Assembly: GCF_004319545.1 (NCBI RefSeq)
Contig: NZ_CP036313.1
Span: forward strand, 4,404,501 to 4,468,500
Source: Desulfobacter hydrogenophilus
Lineage (GTDB): Bacteria; Desulfobacterota; Desulfobacteria; Desulfobacterales; Desulfobacteraceae
Direction of reading: 5' to 3'
DNA: 64,000 nucleotides
Every line of letters starts with the position of its first letter. The first letter of the stretch is position 1. Both the position numbers and the translations under genes were made by a program. The notes under the pieces were generated by a model, which saw only the letters and a program-made list of their open reading frames with translations, was not told the DNA's origin and ran no database searches. Positions 10,060 to 17,623 of this stretch are shown here, one piece after another.

Positions 10060-10438
10060 TTTCAGTCCTTTTTAACAAATTTTAAAACTATCTGATCTAA
10101 TGTTATTATATTTGCTTACATGCCACTCATCTTGATTACAGCATGACAGCAAAAAAGATACCGACATTGGTATTCGAAGACCGATGCATTCACCCCACCC
10201 CATGAACCAAATGTAAAAAGGTGAAAATAGCACAAAATCATTTGATAAAAAAGACGACAGATTTTATACAATAGGCAATCATACATGTAAATTCAGACAG
10301 CTTCCATGTCAGTTGAATTGCCAATGTACCATAAAAGCAATGGAAACAAACAAATCAATCTACAAGCGACTAACACAGGATACGTTAAGCGACTCGAACA
10401 CACATAATTAGTTGAATGACACGATTGTATCAAAGTAT

Positions 10439-10451
10439 CGAAACAGTTTCG
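10439..10451. promoter_or_regulatory. Palindrome, candidate upstream activator site for cydAB
   Basis: CGAAACAGTTTCG is a perfect 6-1-6 palindrome in the otherwise gene-free 687-nt stretch between the thioredoxin-like gene and cydA. It ends about 155 nt upstream of the -24 element of the sigma-54-type promoter, a typical distance for enhancer-binding protein sites. The assignment is inference from position and symmetry. Nothing else gene-like was accepted in 10060-10746. Confidence 0.35.
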
Positions 10452-10606
10452 TCTCAATTGAAATGTAACACATTCGGCATAGAGACAGATATCAAAAAAA
10501 TGATTTTTAAAGTCCCTGCCTCCACTTGAAAATCCGGAAACATTCCGGTATGCTGACAACACAATTCAAAAAGATCTTCGGTATCAATTCAACACAACCT
10601 GGAAAC

Positions 10607-10622
10607 TGGCATGTTATTTGCT
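10607..10622 (+). promoter_or_regulatory. Sigma-54 (-24/-12) promoter of cydAB
   Basis: TGGCATG-N4-TTGCT matches the sigma-54 consensus TGGCACG-N4-TTGCW with one substitution, and the invariant GG and GC are exactly 10 nt apart. Transcription would begin near 10633, leaving a leader of about 114 nt before cydA. The promoter type implies an enhancer-binding activator and ATP-dependent open-complex formation, so cytochrome bd would be made on a specific signal. Confidence 0.6.
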
Positions 10623-10746
10623 GAAAGCCTTAAAAAAGTAAACATATGCAACTTAATTTTTCAGGAGCAAGCAATAATAAATAATATTTTAAGTGCGATA
10701 ACTGTTAAAAAAACCTTTTTAATCAACTTCTAACCTGGAGGAAGTT

Positions 10747-12057
10747 ATGGATCCAGTTTTTCTGTCCAGACTGCAGTTTGCAGCAGCAACCATGTTCCAT
10801 TTTCTTTTTGTTCCCTTGACCTTAGGTTTGTCCATTTTGATCGCATATATGGAGACCAAATATGCCTGGTCAGGGGACAAAAATTATTTAAGGATGACCA
10901 AATTCTGGGGGAAATTATTTCTGATTAACTTTGCCCTAGGCGTTGTCACCGGTATCACTCTGGAATTTCAATTCGGCACCAACTGGTCCCGGTACAGCGA
11001 GTATGTGGGGGATGTCTTTGGTTCCCTCTTGGCCATAGAGGCATCAGCCGCCTTTTTCCTTGAATCCACTTTTATCGGCATCTGGATTTTCGGCTGGAAC
11101 AAGATTTCAGCCAAGGCCCATGCCGGTGTAATGTGGGTGGTGGCAATAGCCGGGAATTTCAGTGCAGTCTGGATTCTCATTGCCAACGGGTTCATGCAGC
11201 ATCCCGTGGGTTATGATATCAGAAACGGACGTGCGGAACTAACTGATTTTATGGCTGTGGTCACCAACAAACACGGGCTTTTGGAAATTATCCATGTGGT
11301 GCCGGCATCCCTGCTTTTAGGCGCCTTTTTTGTCATGGGCATCTCTGCCTACCACCTGCTAAAAAAACAGCATACTGAAATCTTTTTAAAATCTTTCAGA
11401 ATCGCTCTGGTTGTGGGCCTTGTCAGCTCACTAACTTTAGGGTTCACCGGGGATATGCATGGCGTTAATGTATCAAAACACCAGCCGGCCAAACTGGCAG
11501 CCATGGAATCCCATTGGGAAACCCGTACCCAGGCTCCCATAGTCATGTTTGCCATACCCGATGAAACCCAGGAAAAAAACAAAATCGAAATCGGCTCTAT
11601 TCCAGGCGTATTAAGTTTTCTAGGTTTTCATGATTTTAATGCCGAGGTTGTTGGATTACGAGACATTCCAAAAGAGGACCGGCCGCCAGTATTGCCGACA
11701 TTTGTCGGCTTCAGGACCATGGTGGGGCTTGGCACCCTGTTTATTCTTCTTATGATTTACGGCTGGATCCGACGCAACAAGCTGCTGGAAAGCCCCAATT
11801 TTCTAAAAATCATGTTATGGTCCATTCCTTTACCCTACATTGCCATGGAAATGGGATGGGTGGTTTCTGAAGTGGGACGCCAGCCCTGGATTGTTTACAA
11901 TCTAATGCGCACGTCAGATGCGGTTTCCCCCATTGCAGGCACCCAGGTTATGGTATCACTTACGGCATTTATCCTGGTCTACGGTCTGCTCGGGGCTGTG
12001 GGGTTTTACCTGATTGCCAAATCCGTTAAAGAAGGCCCTGAGGCCGTTACTGCATAA
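10747..12057 (+). CDS. cydA: Cytochrome bd-type quinol oxidase subunit I
   Basis: CydA carries haems b558, b595 and d and oxidises quinol while reducing O2 at the membrane. The 436-residue protein starts at ATG after GGAGGAAGTT. His18 in MFHFLFVP corresponds to the conserved haem ligand near the N-terminus. The GRYSE-like segment reads NWSRYSEYVGDVFG, another histidine lies in EIIHVVPAS, and GRQPWIVYNLMRT is the classic GRQPW motif. The quinol-site Lys and Glu are present in AKLAAMESHWETR. The protein is shorter than the E. coli enzyme, consistent with a short Q-loop form. In an anaerobe it probably serves O2 removal. cydB follows after 14 nt. Confidence 0.96.
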   Translation: MDPVFLSRLQFAAATMFHFLFVPLTLGLSILIAYMETKYAWSGDKNYLRMTKFWGKLFLINFALGVVTGITLEFQFGTNWSRYSEYVGDVFGSLLAIEASAAFFLESTFIGIWIFGWNKISAKAHAGVMWVVAIAGNFSAVWILIANGFMQHPVGYDIRNGRAELTDFMAVVTNKHGLLEIIHVVPASLLLGAFFVMGISAYHLLKKQHTEIFLKSFRIALVVGLVSSLTLGFTGDMHGVNVSKHQPAKLAAMESHWETRTQAPIVMFAIPDETQEKNKIEIGSIPGVLSFLGFHDFNAEVVGLRDIPKEDRPPVLPTFVGFRTMVGLGTLFILLMIYGWIRRNKLLESPNFLKIMLWSIPLPYIAMEMGWVVSEVGRQPWIVYNLMRTSDAVSPIAGTQVMVSLTAFILVYGLLGAVGFYLIAKSVKEGPEAVTA

Positions 12058-12071
12058 GGAGAATAGAACAA

Positions 12072-13100
12072 ATGGAACTTCAATCAATATGGTTTTTTCT
12101 ATGGGGACTTCTTTGGGCGATATTTTTCCTGACAGACGGATTTGATTTCGGCATCGGCATCCTCTATCCGTTTGCCGGAAAAACAGACCGGGACAAACGA
12201 GTCATGCTCAATGCCAAAGGACCTTTATGGGACGGCAATGAAGTGTGGCTGGTCACGGCCGGCGGCGTTACCTTTGCAGCCTTCCCTAAAGTCTACGCCA
12301 CCATGTTTTCATCCCTTTATACCCCGTTGATGCTCATTTTATTTGCATTGATATTCAGGGGCGTAGCCATGCACTTCAGAGGTAAAATTGAAAGCCCTGG
12401 CTGGAAAAAAACATGGGATACCCTGATTTTTCTGGGCTCTTTTCTGCCGGCCCTCTTGTTCGGGGTGGCTTTTGCCAATATTTTCGCAGGCATTCCCTTT
12501 GATAACCAGGGACTGTACCACGGTAACACCTTAAAGCTGCTTACCCCTTATGGCCTTTTAGGCGGCATATTGTTTGTTCTGATGTTTATGCTTCATGGGG
12601 CAAACTGGATGACCATCAAGGCCACAGGGGAACTGCAGGATCGCTTTGCCCGAATTGCTGCCAAAACATGGATGGTACTTGTGCCTGTGGCCGTGGTTTT
12701 TCTGATTGCCTCCTATTTTGCCACCAGTCTTTATGACAACTACATCAAGTCACCAGCCCTGTTCTTAGTTATTGTCATTGCTGTAGCGGCACTGTTATGT
12801 GCACGGTACTTCAACGCAAAGCAAGCATGGTTCAAAGCCTGGTTTGCATCGGCCCTGACGATCATGGGATGCATTTTTTTCGGTATCTGTGGCCTGTTTC
12901 CAGCCTTATTCCCCTCGAGTATGGACCCGGCCTGGGACCTGACTGCATTTAATGCATCATCAAGCCCCCTAACCCTTAAAATCATGCTGGGCGTTGTTTC
13001 AATTTCTATTCCCATTGTTATTGCATACCAGTCCTGGTCTTATAATTTGTTCAAGGATCCTATTTCCGACGAAGACCTGGACATGGACGAAGCTTATTAA
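12072..13100 (+). CDS. cydB: Cytochrome bd-type quinol oxidase subunit II
   Basis: The 342-residue multi-spanning protein has the CydB hallmarks FLTDGFDFGIGILYPF at the N-terminus and GPLWDGNEVWLVTAGGVTFA, followed by regularly spaced hydrophobic helices. CydB is the second core subunit of the bd oxidase and is needed for haem d assembly. It follows cydA by 14 nt with an AAGGAG ribosome binding site. The first rubredoxin gene starts 76 nt downstream with no terminator between, so cydAB and the rubredoxin may be cotranscribed. Confidence 0.95.
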   Translation: MELQSIWFFLWGLLWAIFFLTDGFDFGIGILYPFAGKTDRDKRVMLNAKGPLWDGNEVWLVTAGGVTFAAFPKVYATMFSSLYTPLMLILFALIFRGVAMHFRGKIESPGWKKTWDTLIFLGSFLPALLFGVAFANIFAGIPFDNQGLYHGNTLKLLTPYGLLGGILFVLMFMLHGANWMTIKATGELQDRFARIAAKTWMVLVPVAVVFLIASYFATSLYDNYIKSPALFLVIVIAVAALLCARYFNAKQAWFKAWFASALTIMGCIFFGICGLFPALFPSSMDPAWDLTAFNASSSPLTLKIMLGVVSISIPIVIAYQSWSYNLFKDPISDEDLDMDEAY

Positions 13101-13176
13101 GTATAATCAACTTGCAGGTTTAATATTGGATTAGGCCTGTGCTTATAAACCAACAAAAGTAAATAAGGAGAAAAAT

Positions 13177-13335
13177 ATGGACAAATATGTATGCGGCCCC
13201 TGTGGTTATGTGTATGACCCGGCAGAAGGTGATGCTGACGGCGGTATTGATCCCGGCACTGCCTTTAAAGATCTGCCCGAAGACTGGGTCTGCCCTGTAT
13301 GCGGCGCAGCCAAAGACGAATTTGAAAAAGAATAA
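13177..13335 (+). CDS. rub: Rubredoxin, canonical copy
   Basis: A 52-residue rubredoxin, too short for many gene callers: both knuckles are intact, C6-G-P-C9-G-Y near the N-terminus and C39-P-V-C42-G near the C-terminus, binding one Fe in a Cys4 site. The [18 protein letters not shown] stretch is the usual rubredoxin core. The start is supported by AAATAAGGAG 9 nt upstream. Rubredoxins pass electrons to oxygen- or superoxide-reducing proteins; here the gene follows cydAB, and desulfoferrodoxin is 3 kb away. It is the first of two tandem copies. Confidence 0.95.
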   Translation: MDKYVCGPCGYVYDPAEGDADGGIDPGTAFKDLPEDWVCPVCGAAKDEFEKE

Positions 13336-13399
13336 TAATGACCTGCCCCGGGCCTGTTCCAGTTCGTAGCCAAGTCCGGGAATAGCGTAAAACATTCGA

Positions 13400-13434
13400 C
13401 GCCGGTTGCCATTTATTGGTAACCGGCGTTTTTT
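13400..13434 (+). terminator. Factor-independent terminator after rubredoxin copy 1
   Basis: CGCCGGTTGCC (13400-13410) pairs with GGTAACCGGCG (13418-13428), an 11-bp stem with one G-T wobble and a 7-nt loop, followed directly by six T residues. It ends the cydAB-rubredoxin transcript 16 nt before the second rubredoxin gene, which would then depend on read-through. Confidence 0.85.
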
Positions 13435-13450
13435 CCTAAAGGAACAAAAT

Positions 13451-13672
13451 ATGGATAAATATGAATGCGGCCCCAATGGCTACGTGTATGACGATGCCCC
13501 AGGATGTGATGGAAGCCCGGGAGCATCCCGGCCCTGTGATTATGTGTATGACCCGGCACAAGGCGATCCCCACAACGGCATTGATCCCGGCACTGCCTTT
13601 GAAGACCTTCCCGAAGACTGGATCTGTCCTGTATGCGGCGAACCCAAAAGCGAATTTAAAAAAGAAGCGTAA
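13451..13672 (+). CDS. Rearranged rubredoxin with duplicated N-terminal knuckle
   Basis: A 73-residue rubredoxin relative; the start at 13451 ([10 protein letters not shown]) has AAAGGAAC upstream and aligns with the start of the canonical copy. The C-terminal knuckle C59-P-V-C62 and the [18 protein letters not shown] core are normal. The N-terminal knuckle region is present twice: first as C6-G-P-N9-G-Y, then as S26-R-P-C29-D-Y. The first repeat has lost its second Cys and the second repeat has lost its first, so a Cys4 site could only be formed by C6 with C29 plus the C-terminal pair; C19 is extra. It may have an altered metal site or be decaying. Codons and downstream sequence show it arose by tandem duplication of the preceding gene. 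Confidence 0.85.
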   Translation: MDKYECGPNGYVYDDAPGCDGSPGASRPCDYVYDPAQGDPHNGIDPGTAFEDLPEDWICPVCGEPKSEFKKEA

Positions 13673-13722
13673 CACACTGCCCCGGACCTGTTTCGGATCA
13701 TAGGCAAGTCCTGGAATCGTGT

Positions 13723-13773
13723 AAAACATTTAATGCCGGTTGTACGTTATTGCCAACCGACATTAAATGTTTT
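13723..13773. terminator. Long hairpin terminator between rubredoxin copy 2 and convergent DHH gene
   Basis: The arm from 13723 to 13742 (AAAACATTTAATGCCGGTTG) pairs with 13754-13773 in 19 of 20 positions, with one C-A mismatch and an 11-nt loop. The arms are A-rich on the left and T-rich on the right, so it can work in both directions. It separates the rubredoxin gene from the DHH phosphoesterase gene, which ends at 13792 on the other strand. It descends from the same sequence as the 13400 terminator. Confidence 0.75.
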
Positions 13774-13791
13774 CCCTAAAGCCGATCCAGG

Positions 13792-14784
13792 CTATTCAAT
13801 TTTTTTCCCTGCGGTTTGGGTGATCCGTTCAACCACCCACTGGGTCAGCGCCTTTTGGTTTACCCGCTTGATCTCTTTGCGAATCAGGGAAATATCCAAT
13901 TCAGCCCTGGCCATGGTTTTATGTCCCCCGGCAGACCCGAATTTGGCAAATGCCTCTTGGGCAGTCTTCCCAGCACCTTTTCGCAGGCCATCGTTGCGCA
14001 GGATCACAATCAGCGTTTTATCCACTACCCCGGAGACCACGCTCCAGTTGACCCCGGCAATGGAGAGAAAAAAATCGGCAGCCACCACCAGCTCATCGGG
14101 TTTAGACATGGTTCCGGCATGATAAAAGGCCCGGTTATCCTGGACGATTCTGTGCCTTATTGCATTGCCCAGGAAATCCAAGTCAGATTCCGTCATATGG
14201 GCCCGTTCCACCTTCGTGACGATATTCATATTCGCATATTTGTATAAAAACTGAAAAGCCCTAATATCTTTGGACGATGCCTGACGAGTAAAATCGGCCG
14301 TATCCGTTTTTATCCCCAGCATCAGAGCCGAAGCCAGTTTAGCCGACGGCTTTATCTTCAGGCTGCGCAGATATTCGGTGAACATGGTTGAACAGGCCCC
14401 GTAATCCGGTCGTATATCCACAAAAGCACCATCACTGCAGGATATTGGATGGTGATCAATGATGGCGTTATATTCAATACCGGAAAAATTTTCATTATGG
14501 TTGGGCTGGGAATCCACCACCACAAATTTGTCAAACAACGATCTGTCCACATTAGCCATGGGGACGATTCCGGCTTCAGTATACTCAATCATGGCCAAAT
14601 TGTCCGGCCGGGTGATCCGATTAAAATAGGTAATCACAACCTCACTGACCCGCCGCCACAAAATACGCTTCACAGCCATGGCAGACGCAATGGCATCAGG
14701 GTCTGCATTGATGACTACAAGCACCTTGGATGTCCCTGAAAAATGTGACAAAAACAGTTTAATTCTTTCTCGGTTACTGATCAT
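13792..14784 (-). CDS. DHH-family phosphoesterase (NrnA-like)
   Basis: A 330-residue protein with the DHH domain motifs: VVINADPDAIASAMAVKRIL (motif I, with Asp metal ligands), VVVDSQP (motif II) and the signature IDHHP (motif III). The C-terminal DHHA1 domain has the substrate-binding GSAGGHKTMARAEL. Members hydrolyse short oligoribonucleotides, pAp or cyclic dinucleotide breakdown products. The exact substrate cannot be read from sequence. Its start overlaps the stop of the upstream membrane-protein gene by 11 nt, suggesting coupled translation. It converges on the rubredoxin genes. Confidence 0.88.
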   Translation of the reverse strand: MISNRERIKLFLSHFSGTSKVLVVINADPDAIASAMAVKRILWRRVSEVVITYFNRITRPDNLAMIEYTEAGIVPMANVDRSLFDKFVVVDSQPNHNENFSGIEYNAIIDHHPISCSDGAFVDIRPDYGACSTMFTEYLRSLKIKPSAKLASALMLGIKTDTADFTRQASSKDIRAFQFLYKYANMNIVTKVERAHMTESDLDFLGNAIRHRIVQDNRAFYHAGTMSKPDELVVAADFFLSIAGVNWSVVSGVVDKTLIVILRNDGLRKGAGKTAQEAFAKFGSAGGHKTMARAELDISLIRKEIKRVNQKALTQWVVERITQTAGKKIE

Positions 14785-15148
14785 AATTAATTTGTCCGTT
14801 TCCTGAAAAAAACAGGGTCAAGGTAATAAATGCATAGCCAGCTATGGCAAGTACCGCAAACCATCCCTGAAAAATACCAAGGGGAGCCAGCACTAATGCC
14901 GTAACCCAGTGTACCATGATCACGGTTGTCAAGTGAAGCCTTATGGGAAAATCGTCAAATCGACAGATCACTGCCAGACCGCACAGATTCCAGCCGTAAA
15001 GGGATGCAAACACATGAATGTGGCGCAGCCACTTGGTCTTCAGAAGATCATATCCATCCTGCATCTGTAAACAAATAGAGGCAATGCCCGTCACTGCCGT
15101 AGCAATGAGAAATCCAATGTCCGAAGTTAAAAACTTTTTCTGCTGCAT
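14774..15148 (-). CDS. Small multi-spanning membrane protein of unknown function
   Basis: A 124-residue protein with about four predicted membrane helices. One segment reads WLRHIHVFASLYGWNLCGL, with HxH-like histidines followed by LYGW, a pattern reminiscent of helix II of haem-copper oxidase and NO reductase catalytic subunits, although the protein is far too short to be one. A haem- or metal-binding role is speculation. The gene overlaps the DHH phosphoesterase start by 11 nt. No good ribosome binding site is seen before ATG 15148. Confidence 0.6.
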   Translation of the reverse strand: MQQKKFLTSDIGFLIATAVTGIASICLQMQDGYDLLKTKWLRHIHVFASLYGWNLCGLAVICRFDDFPIRLHLTTVIMVHWVTALVLAPLGIFQGWFAVLAIAGYAFITLTLFFSGNGQINYDQ

Positions 15149-15267
15149 GTTGTCCGCAGAGGGTGATAGAGCATAAAAACCATGACAACCGCTGTGAACA
15201 ATGCGGCAGTCACAAAAATTGGGGGCAAAAATTTTTCAAACACAATGAAAATAAAAAAAACAATCAC
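15127..15267 (-). CDS. Possible 46-residue membrane peptide
   Basis: A GTG-initiated frame encodes a peptide beginning MIVFFIFIVFEKFLPPIF with a second hydrophobic stretch VTAALFTAVVMVFML. Its GTG overlaps the TGA of the SDR fragment upstream (GTGA), and its end overlaps the start of the 124-residue membrane protein by 22 nt. The chain of overlaps suggests a former or active operon. It may equally be the tail of a decayed gene. Confidence 0.35.
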   Translation of the reverse strand: MIVFFIFIVFEKFLPPIFVTAALFTAVVMVFMLYHPLRTTCSRKSF

Positions 15268-15890
15268 CCTGGGGTGATCGTCCAAAAGCATAGCTCCATG
15301 ATAGATTTGCTTTGGGGATCTTCAATATCTATAATATTTTGGTACGGGTCCCAGAAGTGCACATCTTGTGAGCAATCATTGAAATCACATACCATGGGAT
15401 CTCGCACCAGACGGATCACCTCATGACCACAGATTTTTAAAAAAGCGACCAAAACCTTTCCAATGGCGCCGGATCCGCCTGAAATCAAAATCCGCTGCCT
15501 TCGTGCATATTCATAGAAGGGAAGGCTAAAAATACCAAAGGGGAGCCGGAATCTGACCTGATCCTCCATCACAGTTAAATCGATTTATTTTTCATGAAAC
15601 AGATAGCTGTGATCCCAGTCGGCAAAAAGGCCTTTAACCTGGCAGTCTCGGAACATTGCGTTTTTTTTGTAAGCAATATGCCGGGCCTTCCATTTCATGG
15701 GAATCTCACAATTTTTTTTTAAAACGTGACTTCGACGCCTTTATCAATGCCCCTCCTTCCTTGCCACCAAGGACAAAGGTGGCCATGGCGGCGTAAGGCG
15801 GTTGATGGCACCCTTTTTTGCATGCCAGGCAAAAACAGTGGAAACCGGGGCATGGATTGTGGTTTTTCGAATAAACATTTTTTTAGTCAT
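15264..15890 (-). pseudogene. Decayed SRPBCC-SDR (TIGR01777-like) gene
   Basis: Read on the minus strand, ATG 15890 opens an SRPBCC/cyclase-like N-terminus (TTIHAPVSTVFAWHAKKGAI, then RLTPPWPP). The frame breaks near 15750. After a frame change the typical PMKWKARH and FRDCQVKGLFADWDHSYLF segments follow, then an in-frame stop near 15590, and then MEDQVRFRLPFGIF leading into an NAD(P)-binding motif ILISGGSGAIGKVLVAFL and LVRDP...WDP. The SDR domain stops about 90 residues in, at 15264, so most of it is missing. An intact member would be roughly 450 residues. At least one frameshift, one stop and a 3' truncation are seen. Confidence 0.75.
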
Positions 15891-15908
15891 AACATTTAAG
15901 TTCTTGAA

Positions 15909-15990
15909 TTTTGGTTCATCTACAAGGCGCATTAAAGGTTGAATAGCAGGCCTATTGGGCCTTTGATGCAACGAAGTAGATGGGCCAAAA
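15909..15990. repeat. Structured intergenic repeat, copy A
   Basis: Fifteen positions at 15909-15923 (TTTTGGTTCATCTAC) pair fully with 15976-15990 (GTAGATGGGCCAAAA), including two G-T wobbles. The loop holds AAGGCG, a small hairpin AGGCC/GGCCT and GATGCAACGAA; GGCAA follows the stem. A second copy lies at 50683-50765 with the same layout, the same unpaired motifs and compensatory changes in the stem. It could be a structured RNA, a REP-like mobile repeat or both. Confidence 0.65.
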
Positions 15991-16020
15991 GGCAAGCTAT
16001 TTTGTTCAAGTTATTTAATC

Positions 16021-16324
16021 TGCGGGCCTTATCGTAAGGAAGTAAAGAATCCTGACCCAGAGGGCCAGGCTTTGGGTTAAGCCCAGAGGGCATGGTTTAC
16101 TGGCGCTGTTAAAAACCGATACGCAGAGACATATATGAATGTGGTCCAAGCTTTAAAGGCCTCTAAATGCAAACCCATTTGTGCGGTAACATTCATTACA
16201 AAAGGCCTGCGGCCTTTTGAATTATGGCAGAGCCACTCTTTGGGGGAACACTTCGCCAACGTTTGAAAGGCAAAGCCATTTTTCTCTGACCTGGCCCTGA
16301 GGGCCAGGGTTTATATACCGGACT
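16021..16324. other. Intergenic stretch with imperfect direct repeat and 19-bp palindrome
   Basis: No gene is supported here. CTGACCCAGAGGGCCAGG near 16050 recurs in altered form near 16287, where it has become the perfect palindrome CCTGGCCCTGAGGGCCAGG at 16290-16308. The two copies bracket about 235 nt. A 60-codon minus-strand frame inside (16077-16259) lacks a ribosome binding site. It may be an insertion remnant or repeat family, but the window holds no second full copy. Confidence 0.4.
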
Positions 16325-16368
16325 AAAAAAAAGGCCCGCCGTCTCCGAAACAAAGACAGCGGGCCTTT
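16325..16368 (-). terminator. Terminator of the desulfoferrodoxin gene
   Basis: AAAGGCCCGC (16330-16339) pairs with GCGGGCCTTT (16359-16368); after one mismatch, GTCT/AGAC extends the stem. On the minus strand the hairpin is followed by a run of T (A residues at 16325-16332 on the plus strand). It lies about 80 nt beyond the stop of the desulfoferrodoxin gene. Confidence 0.8.
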
Positions 16369-16446
16369 CATATTTGGAAAAACCAGCATATTCTATACTT
16401 ATAATTGCCGGTTTCTACCCCAAATAATGTTTAATTCTACATAATT

Positions 16447-16827
16447 TTAAGATTTCCACAGTCCGTGGAGATTGCAGTAGGCCATGGCCTCAACCTTGTC
16501 CTCGTCACATTTAAAAACCGCTTCGGGTGCCGCATCTGGGGCCATCATCATACGCTGAACATATGCACCGTTACAGGATACAAGTTCAATCCATTCTATC
16601 CAATGCTCTTTTGTCATGGGATGAGCAACGCTGCCCACAGACACTTTGTATCCACCTTCTATTTTTTCTACTACGGGGACATGCTTTTCTTTAGCGGCAT
16701 CAATCGTATTAGCCACCAGGCGATCCATGGGCTTTCCGCAGCAGGTTGCCGGCGGTTGTTCTCCATGAAGAACCTGAATAATGTTGCCGCATTTTTGACA
16801 CTTATAAATTCCCATTTTTTCAGCCAT
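16447..16827 (-). CDS. dfx: Desulfoferrodoxin (class II superoxide reductase)
   Basis: Reduces superoxide to H2O2 in the cytoplasm without making O2. The 126-residue protein has both iron centres. Center I (desulforedoxin-like) is C10-x2-C13 with the adjacent pair C29-C30. Center II ligands are H49, H69, H75, C118 and H121 (EKHVP, VAHPM, EHW, CNLHG), with the catalytic-loop Lys at 48. The start at ATG 16827 is preferred over an upstream GTG because AGGAG lies 8 nt upstream. A terminator follows at 16325-16368, so it is probably monocistronic. The neighbouring rubredoxins are its likely electron donors (known for the family). Confidence 0.97.
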   Translation of the reverse strand: MAEKMGIYKCQKCGNIIQVLHGEQPPATCCGKPMDRLVANTIDAAKEKHVPVVEKIEGGYKVSVGSVAHPMTKEHWIEWIELVSCNGAYVQRMMMAPDAAPEAVFKCDEDKVEAMAYCNLHGLWKS

Positions 16828-16896
16828 TGATAACACTCCTTTTGTTTTAAAAGTTTATTAAATGCTGTCTGTGAGAGTCAGTTTTTGACCCTGCCA

Positions 16897-17124
16897 TCAA
16901 TATAGGTTGTTGACAGACTTTTTTCCAGAGCGGTCCGCTTCTTTTGCCTTGAGCATCTGCTCAAGCATTTGCCCTGATAATTGTCTTCGGCCTTTGGTCG
17001 CCTCCCGGAATAAGGAGGCAATTTGAAAATAAAATTCATTTTCAGACTTAATCGCACCGTAAAAAGGAGCCCGTTTTTTTTTTGACCGGCTTTCAGCTTT
17101 TTGATATGCAATTACTTTAGTCAT
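16897..17124 (-). CDS. Small basic hypothetical protein
   Basis: A 75-residue basic protein starting MTKVIAYQKAESRSKKKRAP, followed by a helical segment (FYFQIASLFREATKGRRQLS) and a second helix with repeated Lys. The start is well supported by GAGGAGG 7 nt upstream. It reads on the minus strand ahead of desulfoferrodoxin, with about 70 nt between. No family is recognised; the composition could suit nucleic-acid binding, but this is a guess. An overlapping frame at 16878-17111 lacks a ribosome binding site. Confidence 0.55.
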   Translation of the reverse strand: MTKVIAYQKAESRSKKKRAPFYGAIKSENEFYFQIASLFREATKGRRQLSGQMLEQMLKAKEADRSGKKSVNNLY

Positions 17125-17541
17125 CTTCTTGCCTCCTCATTTTAACCGGGACTGATCAAAAACACCCAAACCCAATAATTAATCTAATGCAGAAATGTAG
17201 CAAAAACAATACCATCATTTATTTATTTACGATTTAGCACCAGTATATTAACGGTAATTATATTTATCCGGGAGAATCAGTTACCATGCTCGCCTTAAAA
17301 GGAAAGCGTTAACACACATATGTCTCATAAAAACGTATCATTGACGATACATAAGACAACTGGTTTATAAAATATTTTTTAGTAGTTTTTAATATTTGAT
17401 AATTATCGAAAGAATTTTTATGAATATACCAAAACAAAAAAATAAAAAGCAAGAAAAAAAAATTACTTTTTATATCCTTAAATCCATCTCTATCAAGAAC
17501 AAATATAAATATATACACAGCAGCAATCCCAATATTGCACG

Positions 17542-17571
17542 TTGACATTAAACTTTGAGCAGGCATAATAT
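17542..17571 (+). promoter_or_regulatory. Sigma-70-type promoter of the glutaredoxin-FTR operon
   Basis: A perfect -35 TTGACA at 17542-17547 is followed after 18 nt by TAATAT at 17566-17571. Transcription would start about 45 nt before the glutaredoxin ATG. The rest of the AT-rich gap 17125-17541 holds no supported gene. Confidence 0.55.
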
Positions 17572-17623
17572 ATGCTTTATTTTTGATGGTTAGAAAATTT
17601 AAATATTTAAGGAGAAAATTTAA

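Larger units (their letters stand above)
13177..13782 (+). repeat. Tandem duplication of rubredoxin gene plus 3' flank
   Basis: Two diverged copies in direct orientation. The similarity does not stop at the stop codons: the 3' flanks (13340-13440 and 13675-13782) share CTGCCCCGG-CCTGTT, GTAAAACATT and the terminator position, ending in TTTTCCCTAAA or TTTTTTCCTAAA. The whole unit of gene, spacer and terminator was therefore copied. Confidence 0.8.

Noticed and set aside
10293-10562. 89-codon frame on the minus strand upstream of cydA
   Set aside because: No ribosome binding site, no recognisable motif and it covers the regulatory region of cydAB.
16077-16259. 60-codon frame on the minus strand
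   Set aside because: No ribosome binding site; lies between imperfect repeats and looks like chance coding in a repeat-rich spacer.
17309-17566. 85-codon hydrophobic frame on the minus strand
   Set aside because: Very AT-rich sequence gives chance hydrophobic codons; no ribosome binding site before the ATG, and it overlaps the glutaredoxin promoter.
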